From IMG/VR virus record IMGVR_UViG_3300009124_000082, positions 1 to 26,812 of that record: 26,812 nt of DNA; one strand, given 5' to 3'. Each line of letters begins with the position of its first letter. The first letter of the stretch is position 1. Positions 14,370 to 22,873 of the stretch are shown piece after piece. The position numbers were made by a program, and so were the translations under genes. Below the pieces are notes generated by a model that saw nothing but the letters and a program-made list of their open reading frames with translations, made no database searches and was not told the DNA's origin. Source of the DNA: a virus.

Positions 14370-17300
14370 TTATCTTGGACAAGTATCACACGAGGTAAAC
14401 TCTTGATTTATTTGGTCTATTTGTGTTCCAACAACCTCACTAACAATTTCAAAACATAGTGTAGGACAACAATTTAATCTTACCGCCTTTGGTGGTGTTA
14501 TAAGTGCCGTATACCCTACAACCCTAATGTCACCAGGGTCGTCACAGTTAACCACCTCGTAAGTAAACGGTGCCTCTACATAAGACGGTGACGGAGTTGG
14601 TGTGGTTGTTGGTGTCTTAGTATTAGTTGGGGTAGGTACTGGTGTGCCGGTCTGTGTTGCCGTTATAGTTGGTGTAGGAGTATATGTTGGGGTTACTGAC
14701 GGAGTAGGTGTTGGTGTAGACGGATAACACGGCTCAGTATAATTTTCTCTTAGTGACCCTCCACTTGTTCTATATCCATAAGAGTTACAAGTACAACCCG
14801 TCCATATTTGTCCGGCACCGACCGTCTCACTCTCTACTATAAGTGAGTCACAATCCCTCCACTGAACTACAACTGAGTAAGGGTTCTCGTTCTCTAACTC
14901 GTAATACGTACAAGCACCACACACGTTAGTTGGTGTAGGTGTTGGTGATGGTAAAGGTTTTAACTCGTCGTAAGGGTCAATACCAGCCTCGTCTATGGAC
15001 GTACTACAACCACAGTCGGTATATGCGTCACTTATGTTTAATGCTTGATATGTAAAACCACTGTTGTAAGTACCGGCACTAACAGTATAACAATCACCGT
15101 CAATACTCACTCTATAACCTTTTAGGTAATATACGGAGTAGTTTAAGTCAGTAGACGTATGTAAGTCAGTACCGCCAGTACAGTTAATAAGGTCGTAATA
15201 CCTAACACGGTGACCTCTATACTCTCTTGTAAGTTTAACTAACTCTACACTTGCTATACCGGGTTTACTTAAGTTAGCCCCCGTAATCTTATTAACCCTG
15301 TAATAGTTACCGTCTAAGAATATTTTCTCGTTAAACTTGAGGTTCCTTACCTCCTCAGGCTCAAGGTATATACTTGCTCTTACAAGTCTGTTCTCAGGGT
15401 CTACAAGGTCTTCTACGTAATCTTTGTAATAAACGTCGTAGAGGTCCTCGTAGTCGTTTAACGGGTACTCGTTGGTATTAGTTCTATCGTTCTTATTCCA
15501 TACCGCAGCATGTGTTAAACCTGAGACCCCGAACGGGTAAGTTGTAAACCTATTATTAGACGACCAGTTCTCAATCTTATAAGTGTCTAAAGACCACCAC
15601 TTACGACCCGTCCTAAAACTACTAATAGGTAATACAGGTTGTCTAAATAATAATTTAGGTGGTGTCTTATATGGTTTATATTGTGTAAAGTTAATACCAT
15701 TATTCTCAGTCTCCTCAGTGGTGTAATAGTTAGGTATAGTAAAACCGTTTACACCCGTCTTATTAGTATTTAATACCTCGTCTACGTGTGCTGAGAATAT
15801 GTTGTCAAACTTAGTAACCTTATCTCTATAGTCTGTGTCTAAGTCTACTATATTAGACCCAAATACTCTATTATTAAGTTTCTTAAAGTTTACGTTGGTG
15901 GTACTACTATCATTTGTGTAGGTATAGTCTAAAGTACCGTTAATAATACTTGTAACCGGCTGTACTGTAATAGGTTGGTTACGGTCTACTTTACCACTCC
16001 AGTCTAAAGTGTCACCCTTACCTATCCAGTCAATAATAGGCTCTACCCTCAAAGTTGTTGGGTCGTCAGGTTCAGGTATTACAAGTAAGTTAAATATTTT
16101 ATTTATACCACTAACAAAGTCTAACTGTTTAATGTCGGGTTTAACAAATTCTAATACGGGGTTATACTCTCTTGTAGCCGTAAATGCTGGTGCCTCTATA
16201 ACCTCTACATTAAACTTAGTAATCCTAATGTCGTCAGCAGGGTCTGCCTTAATAAGGTCAATAGCGTAATAAGGTAATAAGGACTGGTATTTGTAAGTAT
16301 TAACCTCTATCTCAAGTATCTCGTCCTCACCTGAGTCACCAGCGGTTACTACAACGTTGGTAGAGGCATTAACGGTAAAACCACTATTCCAACACGGAGT
16401 TGTAGGGTAAAAAGGTGGTGACGTTTTTAAGTTGTGTTGTACTACTGAGAATTGAAAGGCTCCGTCGTCGTTGGTAACATAGTCAAAGGTAATACGGAAG
16501 ATATATACACCCGTCCTTTTTAACAACATAGTGCCGTCGTTAAAATAAAAGGTATCGGTGTCTACAGTATACCCCGACATATTAAGTCTATCTACTTGTA
16601 TACCCGACAAGTATGTTGGTCCTTCATACCACGTAAGAGGACTACATATATGGTTAACTGAGGTGGCTGTGGTTGCTCCTATCTGCCCGAATACGTATTG
16701 TCCTTGTTCAGACTGTACGGGGTATAAGTCCTCGTTACTAACAGTTAACGGCATGTAATACCTATTAAAATATGCGGTATCCATAAAGTCACTGTTTATG
16801 TTGTAACCATTTTCTCTAAAAATACTCTCGTATATGTCTCTTACCCTCAAAGACCCTGTTAAATAAATGCTCGGCACTTGTCTTGCTGGTATCTCTAATG
16901 GAGGTACTCTATCACTATCCCAGTAATCAAGGGTGTTTACGTTAGCCGCAGGTGGGTTCTCCCACTTTAGTCGTGGTATAATGTCCGCATTAACCTCTTG
17001 TGTGTCGTTCTCACTATCCTCCTCGTAAATATACCCCCTGTTTAATAAGGGGAAATATAGTTTACCGTTGTAAACGGGTTGGTAACTTGTAGCCAGTGAG
17101 GGGTTTAAGTCAATATCGTCGTCCTCGTCATAAGTAAAACGTAATATTTCAGGGTATAAATCTTGTATATACTCCGTTGGGTTACCGTCCGTATGTAGTT
17201 GTAAGTCACTTAGGTATTTACCTTGTATATTACTAACTAAATCACCTACTTGTGAGTAAAAGGTAACACTATATACTATGTCTGTGTTGGTTTTTGTAAC

Positions 17301-17591
17301 GTTGTCTAACCTAAGGTAACCCTTATATAACTCGTAACCGTTATAAACTAACTGAGCCTCTAATTTATCTAAAATATTGTAGTCAAAAGTACTACTTTTA
17401 GTGTCGTAAAAGTGGTTAAAAATATCATTATTATTTTTACTACCAGGTAACTTAAACGTTTTACTAAAAGGACTATTTTTTGTAGTAATATCTTGTAACT
17501 CGTTAAAGGAGACCTCCATAGTAATCTCCTCGTCAGTAAATAAGTCTAAGTATTTTAACTCACTATTTATTACGGTTCTAATTTGTAGCAT
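14370..17591 (-). CDS. Large tail protein with Cys-rich modules and PT stalk, 1073 aa
   Basis: The N-terminal part (residues 1-130, with FSKTFKLPGSKNNNDIFNHF and VYNGYELYKGYLRLD) is a beta-rich domain known to me from large tail proteins of Bacteroidota phages. Residues 130-830 are beta-rich with no recognised enzyme motif. From about residue 835 come three Cys modules: YYDLINC...CGC, CTYYELENENPYSVV...CTC, and TYEVVNC...CDTC at the very end. They are separated by Pro-Thr linkers (around 912-918 and 985-1030). The start shares TAATG with the stop of the previous gene. It is probably a tail-tip or baseplate component carrying surface-exposed modules, with the precise role unknown. Confidence 0.6.
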   Translation of the reverse strand: MLQIRTVINSELKYLDLFTDEEITMEVSFNELQDITTKNSPFSKTFKLPGSKNNNDIFNHFYDTKSSTFDYNILDKLEAQLVYNGYELYKGYLRLDNVTKTNTDIVYSVTFYSQVGDLVSNIQGKYLSDLQLHTDGNPTEYIQDLYPEILRFTYDEDDDIDLNPSLATSYQPVYNGKLYFPLLNRGYIYEEDSENDTQEVNADIIPRLKWENPPAANVNTLDYWDSDRVPPLEIPARQVPSIYLTGSLRVRDIYESIFRENGYNINSDFMDTAYFNRYYMPLTVSNEDLYPVQSEQGQYVFGQIGATTATSVNHICSPLTWYEGPTYLSGIQVDRLNMSGYTVDTDTFYFNDGTMLLKRTGVYIFRITFDYVTNDDGAFQFSVVQHNLKTSPPFYPTTPCWNSGFTVNASTNVVVTAGDSGEDEILEIEVNTYKYQSLLPYYAIDLIKADPADDIRITKFNVEVIEAPAFTATREYNPVLEFVKPDIKQLDFVSGINKIFNLLVIPEPDDPTTLRVEPIIDWIGKGDTLDWSGKVDRNQPITVQPVTSIINGTLDYTYTNDSSTTNVNFKKLNNRVFGSNIVDLDTDYRDKVTKFDNIFSAHVDEVLNTNKTGVNGFTIPNYYTTEETENNGINFTQYKPYKTPPKLLFRQPVLPISSFRTGRKWWSLDTYKIENWSSNNRFTTYPFGVSGLTHAAVWNKNDRTNTNEYPLNDYEDLYDVYYKDYVEDLVDPENRLVRASIYLEPEEVRNLKFNEKIFLDGNYYRVNKITGANLSKPGIASVELVKLTREYRGHRVRYYDLINCTGGTDLHTSTDLNYSVYYLKGYRVSIDGDCYTVSAGTYNSGFTYQALNISDAYTDCGCSTSIDEAGIDPYDELKPLPSPTPTPTNVCGACTYYELENENPYSVVVQWRDCDSLIVESETVGAGQIWTGCTCNSYGYRTSGGSLRENYTEPCYPSTPTPTPSVTPTYTPTPTITATQTGTPVPTPTNTKTPTTTPTPSPSYVEAPFTYEVVNCDDPGDIRVVGYTALITPPKAVRLNCCPTLCFEIVSEVVGTQIDQINQEFTSCDTCPR
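14575..14725. repeat. Tandem repeat coding a second PT linker
   Basis: Degenerate GTTGGTGTAGGAGT-type units encode the PTPTPS-rich stalk near residues 985-1030 of the 1073-aa protein. It is similar in kind to the repeat in the 490-aa protein at 5516-5725. Confidence 0.65.
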
Positions 17592-19408
17592 TATCCTTGT
17601 GTTTTATACTCGTTTATAGGTGTATATTCTAACGTAAAGTTATATTGTGCCAGTTTCGTATAACGGTTCTTAAACTCTTGTATACTGTTGGTATTAACGA
17701 CAACAGGTAAAAGGTAAGGGTTATAAGTCTTCTCACTCTTACCCGTCCAGTCGTGGTCCTTAATAATGTATACCTCAGGTGACATAAATAAATCCTCTAC
17801 AATCTGCTTGTCGTTGTCCTCTAAATACCACGTACTTACATTCATAGTCTCCGTAATCTGTTGGTCGTATATTACCTTTCTACGGTTACTACTTAATAAA
17901 CTTAAAATATTAGTGTCAGTAATAAGTCCAGTGTCGTAAGTCTTACGTCCAACGTTTTTAGTCTCTAATGCTTTACGGTCAAGGGTATATGTATCCCAGA
18001 CTCCTTGACGGTTAATAAATGCTACGTGTACGGGGTCACTTAAACAGTCGTCCTCCTCTATATAAAACTCTAAAAACTCACTATAACCATAACCGTCGTA
18101 CTGATAGTCTCCAACGGAGCCAGCAAGCCAGAAACCTACTTTACCTCCAGCAAGGTTAGGTACTATTGTGTTGTGGTATAGTATACGGTTATCTTGACTC
18201 GTAATACCCGTTGTCTGGTAACTACTAATGTCTAACTCAGTTAGACCCGCATTAGGGTACTCTATACTTTGTGTTGCTGCGGTTACCGTTGTAAAACACC
18301 CTAAGTCGTTGTTAAACTCAAAGTCAGGGTTACTACTTAGTAAACCTTGAAACCACGAGACGAGTATAGGACAAGAGGGGTGGTGTTTACGTCTCCTTAC
18401 TCTACTTGTGTTAATACCAGCAGAGGTATTAGACGTTGTAAATAAGTTATCACCTGCCGTTGTTAAAAACCTTGAGGGTTGTGCCTCGTCTACTGTTGTA
18501 CCCGACATTAAATAGTTTTTAACCTCCCAGTACTCGTGTTGGTTTACCGGTGTCGTGTCCGTCCAGTAAGCATTATTATTTAGGTAAGGGGTATAAGACC
18601 CTTGTTTAAGAGTTGTGCCAGGCCATATGGTAATAGCGTCAGGTGACAAAGACGGGTCGTAGTCACTCGGGTAAGTAATACTCGTTAATATCCAAGCAAG
18701 ACCCTCCCCGTCAGATTGATAAGTGAAGGTATAAATAATACCACTATATTTTTCAGTGACTGACATAGTATAACCCGATATCGGTGTCGGTGATGCGGGT
18801 AAAAAGTTACCGTCCTCAGTAAAGGTCTCACCCGTTACTGACTGGTATTCATAAGTTACCCCTTTCTCTAAAACACTGCCTTCAGGTATGTTAGCCCCCG
18901 CTCCATACCATACCATACGTCCACTATCTATCTCAGCATAAAACGTACTACCAGGTGTTGCGGTGTCGGTACTAATATAAGTTACTGTGGTGTCTCCACT
19001 GAGCCATTGCTCACCGACCATAGCCCTGTAGTCTCTTACGTGTACTTGTGTATTATAGTCTGTATTACCGTTAAAACCGTTAGATGGTGTAATACCATTA
19101 ACGTTGGTAATAAGTCCATAAGGTGTCGTGTCAGTGGTACTCTCACTCGTGTATTGTGGTTGCTCACTCCTTATGTTACCCTCTACGTAGTTTTTAACTA
19201 TGTCCTCTACATTAACAATACCTTTACCGTAGGTATTAGGTGATACTAACAACCTTGTAATCTTCTCAGGGTTACTCGTTGTCGTGTCTACATATAAGTC
19301 TATTACATATCTAAAGTCGGTCTCACCCGAATTAGGACTACTAACCGTGTAAATATGTTGTGTGTTAACAGGGGTTAGTTTAAGTGGTTTTTGTTCTATT
19401 GTAATCAT
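17591..19408 (-). CDS. Large virion protein of unknown role, 605 aa
   Basis: The start overlaps the stop of the connector gene as ATGA, and its stop shares TAATG with the next gene, so the three are translated together. The protein opens MITIEQKPLKLTPVNTQHIY and is beta-rich throughout, with many Thr, Tyr and Asn residues. Notable segments are SPNTYGKGIVNVEDIVKNYV (about 71-90) and a C-terminal KTYNPYLLPVV followed by NRYTKLAQYNFTLEY. No enzyme motif, signal peptide or coiled coil is visible. Its place between neck proteins and the large tail protein suggests a distal tail or baseplate subunit, but I cannot name the family. Confidence 0.55.
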   Translation of the reverse strand: MITIEQKPLKLTPVNTQHIYTVSSPNSGETDFRYVIDLYVDTTTSNPEKITRLLVSPNTYGKGIVNVEDIVKNYVEGNIRSEQPQYTSESTTDTTPYGLITNVNGITPSNGFNGNTDYNTQVHVRDYRAMVGEQWLSGDTTVTYISTDTATPGSTFYAEIDSGRMVWYGAGANIPEGSVLEKGVTYEYQSVTGETFTEDGNFLPASPTPISGYTMSVTEKYSGIIYTFTYQSDGEGLAWILTSITYPSDYDPSLSPDAITIWPGTTLKQGSYTPYLNNNAYWTDTTPVNQHEYWEVKNYLMSGTTVDEAQPSRFLTTAGDNLFTTSNTSAGINTSRVRRRKHHPSCPILVSWFQGLLSSNPDFEFNNDLGCFTTVTAATQSIEYPNAGLTELDISSYQTTGITSQDNRILYHNTIVPNLAGGKVGFWLAGSVGDYQYDGYGYSEFLEFYIEEDDCLSDPVHVAFINRQGVWDTYTLDRKALETKNVGRKTYDTGLITDTNILSLLSSNRRKVIYDQQITETMNVSTWYLEDNDKQIVEDLFMSPEVYIIKDHDWTGKSEKTYNPYLLPVVVNTNSIQEFKNRYTKLAQYNFTLEYTPINEYKTQG

Positions 19409-19956
19409 CGTCTTTGTGGTTCAATTAGACTATCTAAAAACAACTCTAATACGTCACTAAAGTCGTCACCGAAGTCTTTCTCTAATTTATCGGCTATACG
19501 GTCAGTTGCTCGTCCGTAAAACCCGTTAGGTACTATACCGAACTTAAATATGTTACGGTTAATACCGAAACTGGCTTCTTCGGGTAAGTTGGTCTTTTCT
19601 CTTATCCATTGCTTCAATACGTCTACGGGTGCGTAGGTACCAGGTCTACGACCCTCGTCTACAACCTGCCAGTAGTCAGCCATTAAAATACCTATGGTCT
19701 GTGTCTGTGGGTTATAGTCCATACTAACACTATTATTTAATGCTGACCCGTAAGGACTACGTGGACGCATACCAGCATAAGTCCTATCTCTCTTATTACG
19801 AGCCTTGAAGTTGTTACCGTCACGACCCTTACTTGCGTAAGCACGACCCTTAAAACCTGGTGCCGACAACCTCTTACGGTTTAACTCCTGCTTAAAGTAG
19901 TCGGTAAACAGTTTACCATACTTACGTAAAAACCCGTCTATATCAAAGTCCTCCAT
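19405..19956 (-). CDS. Head-tail connector or tail completion protein (HK97 gp10-like), 183 aa
   Basis: The segment YWQVVDEGRRPGTYAPVDVL (about 94-113) is the hallmark of the HK97 gp10 family, which closes the neck and contacts the tail. It is followed by an amphipathic helix (KQWIREKTNL). The central basic part (KGRAYASKGRDG, then KARNKRDRTY) is rich in Arg and Lys, and the C-terminal helix (DKLEKDFGDDFSDVLELFLD) is acidic. Its start shares TAATG with the stop of the previous gene. The position in the neck block agrees with the call. Confidence 0.7.
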   Translation of the reverse strand: MEDFDIDGFLRKYGKLFTDYFKQELNRKRLSAPGFKGRAYASKGRDGNNFKARNKRDRTYAGMRPRSPYGSALNNSVSMDYNPQTQTIGILMADYWQVVDEGRRPGTYAPVDVLKQWIREKTNLPEEASFGINRNIFKFGIVPNGFYGRATDRIADKLEKDFGDDFSDVLELFLDSLIEPQRR

Positions 19957-20462
19957 TAGTTAAAGTCTCTATAAGGTGCCATACAACGGTTTAACGGGTT
20001 ATCTATTACAATACTAATACTGAGGTTCATACCGACTAAGTTGTCGTCGTAAGCCTCGTTAAAAGGTGTAATAGTCGTTGGTGTCTCTATGTCGTATTTA
20101 GTCTCGTAGTCACCCTGTGCTGTAGTCACGCTATACTTAAACTGAGCCAGTATGTCCTCAGCAATCTGTAGGGTGTCACTCCATAACTCAGTCTGTATGT
20201 CGTAACTCGTTTTAGTATCCATTATATCAGCAATAATAATATTAAAACCGTATACTATCTCTTGCTCTCCTCGTGTTACGTCACTGGGTATAACATACAT
20301 TATAGGGTATACGGGTGCTGCGTTGGTAGTATTGTCTTTACCGTCAATCTGCTGAGTCCAACTTACAAGTTGTGTAATATCACCGGTACTAAAACTGTTA
20401 ATCTGCTTGTGGTTTTTAGCCAGTGTCTCAAAGTCTGTAATAATGTTTTTATAATTTAGCAC
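19956..20462 (-). CDS. Tail completion or terminator-like protein, 168 aa
   Basis: The start codon is GTG at 20462, which overlaps by 14 bases the frame that ends at 20449. The product starts MLNYKNIITDFETLAKNHKQ and has a beta strand YPIMYVIPSDV, then VYGFNIIIADIM, a helix (LQIAEDILAQFKYSV), and a final strand NLSISIVIDNPLNRC. This alternating strand-helix order and length are typical of tail terminator and completion proteins of siphoviruses. It sits next to the gp10-like gene, which supports the role. The family is not certain. Confidence 0.5.
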   Translation of the reverse strand: MLNYKNIITDFETLAKNHKQINSFSTGDITQLVSWTQQIDGKDNTTNAAPVYPIMYVIPSDVTRGEQEIVYGFNIIIADIMDTKTSYDIQTELWSDTLQIAEDILAQFKYSVTTAQGDYETKYDIETPTTITPFNEAYDDNLVGMNLSISIVIDNPLNRCMAPYRDFN

Positions 20463-20661
20463 TTTTTCTTAATTCTTGTTCTCGTTTATTGTTTAATACC
20501 ATAGTGTAAGTTATCCAGTTAAATACCTCTATATGGTTTATACTCACTACTTTTTCCACATTAAGGATATTTTCCTGAGCCAGTGAGTAAATTGTAGAGT
20601 ACCACCCCCACGGATTTTTCTCCATTTTCTCTTCATAAGTCTCCACCTCAGTACCCACCAT
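20449..20661 (-). CDS. C-terminal part of the tail chaperone-like protein in the -1 frame
   Basis: The frame read from ATG 20661 encodes 70 residues, including NPWGWYSTIYSLAQENIL. Extending it upstream gives an uninterrupted reading from the T9 run (LSYGDYVRRKYPVLYPPES before the Met). This looks like authentic protein and continues the 226-aa gene, which leaves this frame at the T9 run. The frame ends inside the start of the next gene, the tight packing seen everywhere else here. It is therefore better read as the C-terminal 89 residues of a 259-aa frameshift product than as an independent gene. ATG 20661 could also be an internal start. Confidence 0.55.
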   Translation of the reverse strand: MVGTEVETYEEKMEKNPWGWYSTIYSLAQENILNVEKVVSINHIEVFNWITYTMVLNNKREQELRKSAKL

Positions 20662-21227
20662 GCTTTCTGGTGGATATAAAACGGGGTATTTTCTACGGAC
20701 ATAGTCTCCATAAGATAAAAAAAAACCGTTGCCCCTTTTACATACTTAATAGGTAACTTTCTGAACTTGAGGGCATTTAACTTTACGTTGTCAATATCGT
20801 AAGGTAAGTAGTTACCTTTGTCGTCCAACTCTCTATATAAAAGAGCCATTAACATAGGTAAGTTTTTGTGTCTCTCAGTCACGGGTTTATTAAGTAGGTC
20901 GTCAATGTCAATATACTCACCGAAACTAAGGTTAGGTAAGTCAATAAACTTGTAGGTCTTATCACCTAAGGTAAAGGTGTCAAAAAACTCCTCACTTTGG
21001 GTTGTAAAATACTCTACAATACCGTCAGCAGCATTTATAATACTACGACTATCAGCGTCTCTAACCTCCTCGTAACTTAAACCCGTTACCCACGAGAGTA
21101 TGGTAATAGCAAGGTCAAAGTCGTTAACCCAGTCTTTTTTAGCCATTAACTCCGTCCATATGTCTAAGGTCGGTTCATTAACAGTGTATTTAACACCGTC
21201 GTAAGTTATCTCGTGTATTGCTTCCAT
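20547..21227 (-). CDS. Tail assembly chaperone-like protein, 226 aa in the zero frame
   Basis: The N-terminal region (MEAIHEITYDGVKYTVNEPT, then DWVNDFDLAITILSWVTGLS) and a central FIDLPNLSFGEYIDIDDLLN look like a phage tail chaperone-type protein with a small beta domain followed by helices. After codon 170 the zero frame reads through a T9 run into a basic, low-complexity tail (WVLRWRLMKRKWRKIRGGG) that does not look natural. The -1 frame from the same point continues with a protein-like sequence to 20449. A TATATTTA motif lies 5 bases before the ATG. The gene is unusual in being separated from the tape measure by four genes. The function is inferred from layout and resemblance. Confidence 0.55.
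   Translation of the reverse strand: MEAIHEITYDGVKYTVNEPTLDIWTELMAKKDWVNDFDLAITILSWVTGLSYEEVRDADSRSIINAADGIVEYFTTQSEEFFDTFTLGDKTYKFIDLPNLSFGEYIDIDDLLNKPVTERHKNLPMLMALLYRELDDKGNYLPYDIDNVKLNALKFRKLPIKYVKGATVFFYLMETMSVENTPFYIHQKAWWVLRWRLMKRKWRKIRGGGTLQFTHWLRKISLMWKK
20717..20725 (-). other. T9 slippage site or one-base deletion
   Basis: The minus strand reads GGTTTTTTTTTATC. With nine T the zero frame gives Val-Phe-Phe-Tyr, and a -1 slip (or a tenth T) gives Phe-Phe-Leu-Ser-Tyr-Gly. Both frames are open around the run. Confidence 0.7.
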
Positions 21228-21232
21228 ATTAC

Positions 21233-21240
21233 TAAATATA
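21233..21240 (-). promoter_or_regulatory. TATATTTA motif 5 bases before the tail chaperone ATG
   Basis: The minus-strand sequence is TATATTTAGTAATATGG, the third case of this motif almost touching a start codon. It lies in the 33-base gap after the terminase gene. Confidence 0.4.
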
Positions 21241-21260
21241 TTACTTTTTATTCTTTCATT

Positions 21261-22487
21261 TTAATAAACATAGTAAGACCCTGTGGTCTTTTTTTGTTTA
21301 AGGCTGTTGTAGGCTATGGCAAGTGACATAACACAGTCGTCGTGGTGACCCTCTTGTGCCGCATAACGTATGTTACGAGTCTTAGGGTTATACTCAAAGG
21401 TAAACACCTTTAACTCCGTGTATAACGGACTAAAACAGTCTTTATTAGGTAAGGTGAGGTTACCGTTGTTAACACCGTATATAAGGTCCTCTATAATATT
21501 CTGTTTACTACTGTTGGTTGTAACAAAGGGGTGAGTGTTGGTATACTCCTTTTTAACTTGCTCGTATATTACGTCACCGACATTATTAACCTCTATAAAC
21601 AAAGTTGCCTTATAACGTTTAATGTGTTTAACTACGTTGGTAACAATCTCACTCCACGGCTTATGTCGGTCACGGTATATGTAAACCACGTTACCGTCCT
21701 CGTCTAATATGGTTAATACGGTGTAGTCGTTACTCCGTCCTAAATCCAGACCCCCGTAGTACTTTTTACCTACGGGGTCGGTAAAGGTCGGTATTTTACA
21801 ATAGTCGTCTATGTCCTTAAATACCTCACCTCCACTATCTATAAACTCAGCAAGTATCTCTTGTCTAAATATGTCCTCAGGTAAGGTGTCTCTTGCCTCG
21901 TCCAACTCCTCGTTGGTAATAAAGGGTGTGTCGTAACTTGAACCCTTTAGACTGAGGTATAAGGGTTGGTCGTCGTCCTCACCTCTAAGACTTAGACCGT
22001 ATAAAAAGTTTTTACCTTTAGGAGTACTAATAAACAGTACACGTTTACCTTTAACTAATACCGTCTGTTTTAATACGTTATCCCACACCGTATCTTTTAT
22101 AAAGGCAGACTCGTCTACAATAAGGTAATCAAGTGTGTTACCTCTAAGGTTGTCCTCACGCTCTGCTGACCTAAAGAGTATTTTACTACCGTTAAAAAGT
22201 TTAATCTCTAAGTCACTCTTGTTAATACTAACAACGACCTCAGTACCAGCAATTGCGTTGGTAACGTCGTCTAATACTTTTTTGGCTTGCTTGTATATAG
22301 GACTGACCCACATTACGGTTGCGTTAGGGGTCGTTAGAGACCACTTGAGTAACATATTCATACCTAATAATGTCTTTCCCCACTGACGACCCGTTACGAG
22401 GGTTATATACTTAGCCTCAGGGTTGTTGTCAATAGCGTCTATTACTCGTCTTTGGTCTAAGTGCGGTGTAAACCCTTTAATAATCAT
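21261..22487 (-). CDS. terL: Terminase large subunit, 408 aa
   Basis: The ATPase part shows Walker A TGRQWGKT (about 32-39), a Walker B with catalytic glutamate YLIVDESAF (121-129) and the coupling motif FISTPKG (152-158). The nuclease part has GLDLGRSNDYT (Asp about 248), an acidic strand FIEVNNVGD (Glu about 299) and GHHDDCVMSLA near the end, the usual RNase H-like metal ligands. The length fits a complete TerL. Its ATG overlaps the stop of the upstream 129-aa gene as ATGA. The enzyme pumps DNA into the prohead through the portal and cuts concatemers. Confidence 0.95.
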   Translation of the reverse strand: MIIKGFTPHLDQRRVIDAIDNNPEAKYITLVTGRQWGKTLLGMNMLLKWSLTTPNATVMWVSPIYKQAKKVLDDVTNAIAGTEVVVSINKSDLEIKLFNGSKILFRSAEREDNLRGNTLDYLIVDESAFIKDTVWDNVLKQTVLVKGKRVLFISTPKGKNFLYGLSLRGEDDDQPLYLSLKGSSYDTPFITNEELDEARDTLPEDIFRQEILAEFIDSGGEVFKDIDDYCKIPTFTDPVGKKYYGGLDLGRSNDYTVLTILDEDGNVVYIYRDRHKPWSEIVTNVVKHIKRYKATLFIEVNNVGDVIYEQVKKEYTNTHPFVTTNSSKQNIIEDLIYGVNNGNLTLPNKDCFSPLYTELKVFTFEYNPKTRNIRYAAQEGHHDDCVMSLAIAYNSLKQKKTTGSYYVY

Positions 22488-22873
22488 AAACTATAAATTA
22501 GTTTATTAAACCACAGGTCAATATCGTAGTACCTTGAGTTAGACCCTTTATCACTAATAATATTTCTATTTGCTTTCAAAGGTATTCCTTTTCCATTACC
22601 ATATATTTTTTGTTCTATTGAACCTCCACTATGAATATAGTTTTTATTTACTCCATTTATACTACCGTCATTAAGTGCGTCATCTGATACTAATAAGTTA
22701 GGGGTAAAACGACCTTGTTTAGCACTATCGTCCATACTACCCACACCCAGTTTACTATTGTGGTTTATATATATGTTTGTATCATATCTTTTCCTTGTAG
22801 TGTTATTATCACTATCATCTACAAAAGGTATTCTACAGTCATCTATCCAACTTATACCTTTAGAGTATATCAT
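22484..22873 (-). CDS. Detached DNA methyltransferase domain, 129 aa
   Basis: The sequence has SWIDDCRIPF near residue 8, KQGRFTPNLLVSDDALNDG (about 52-70) and SRYYDIDLWF near the end. This series (INIDxCRIP, GRFPANLLVSDD, SRYFxLD) normally lies inside phage N4/N6-type methyltransferases between the DPPY motif and the C-terminal AdoMet motif. Here it is a separate gene coupled by ATGA to the methyltransferase before it and to the terminase after it. No DPPY or FxGxG motif is present, so it is probably a target-recognition or structural domain acting with the 410-aa enzyme, or a remnant. It uses GAT 9 times and GAC 5 times, against the window's strong GAC habit. Confidence 0.65.
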   Translation of the reverse strand: MIYSKGISWIDDCRIPFVDDSDNNTTRKRYDTNIYINHNSKLGVGSMDDSAKQGRFTPNLLVSDDALNDGSINGVNKNYIHSGGSIEQKIYGNGKGIPLKANRNIISDKGSNSRYYDIDLWFNKLIYSL

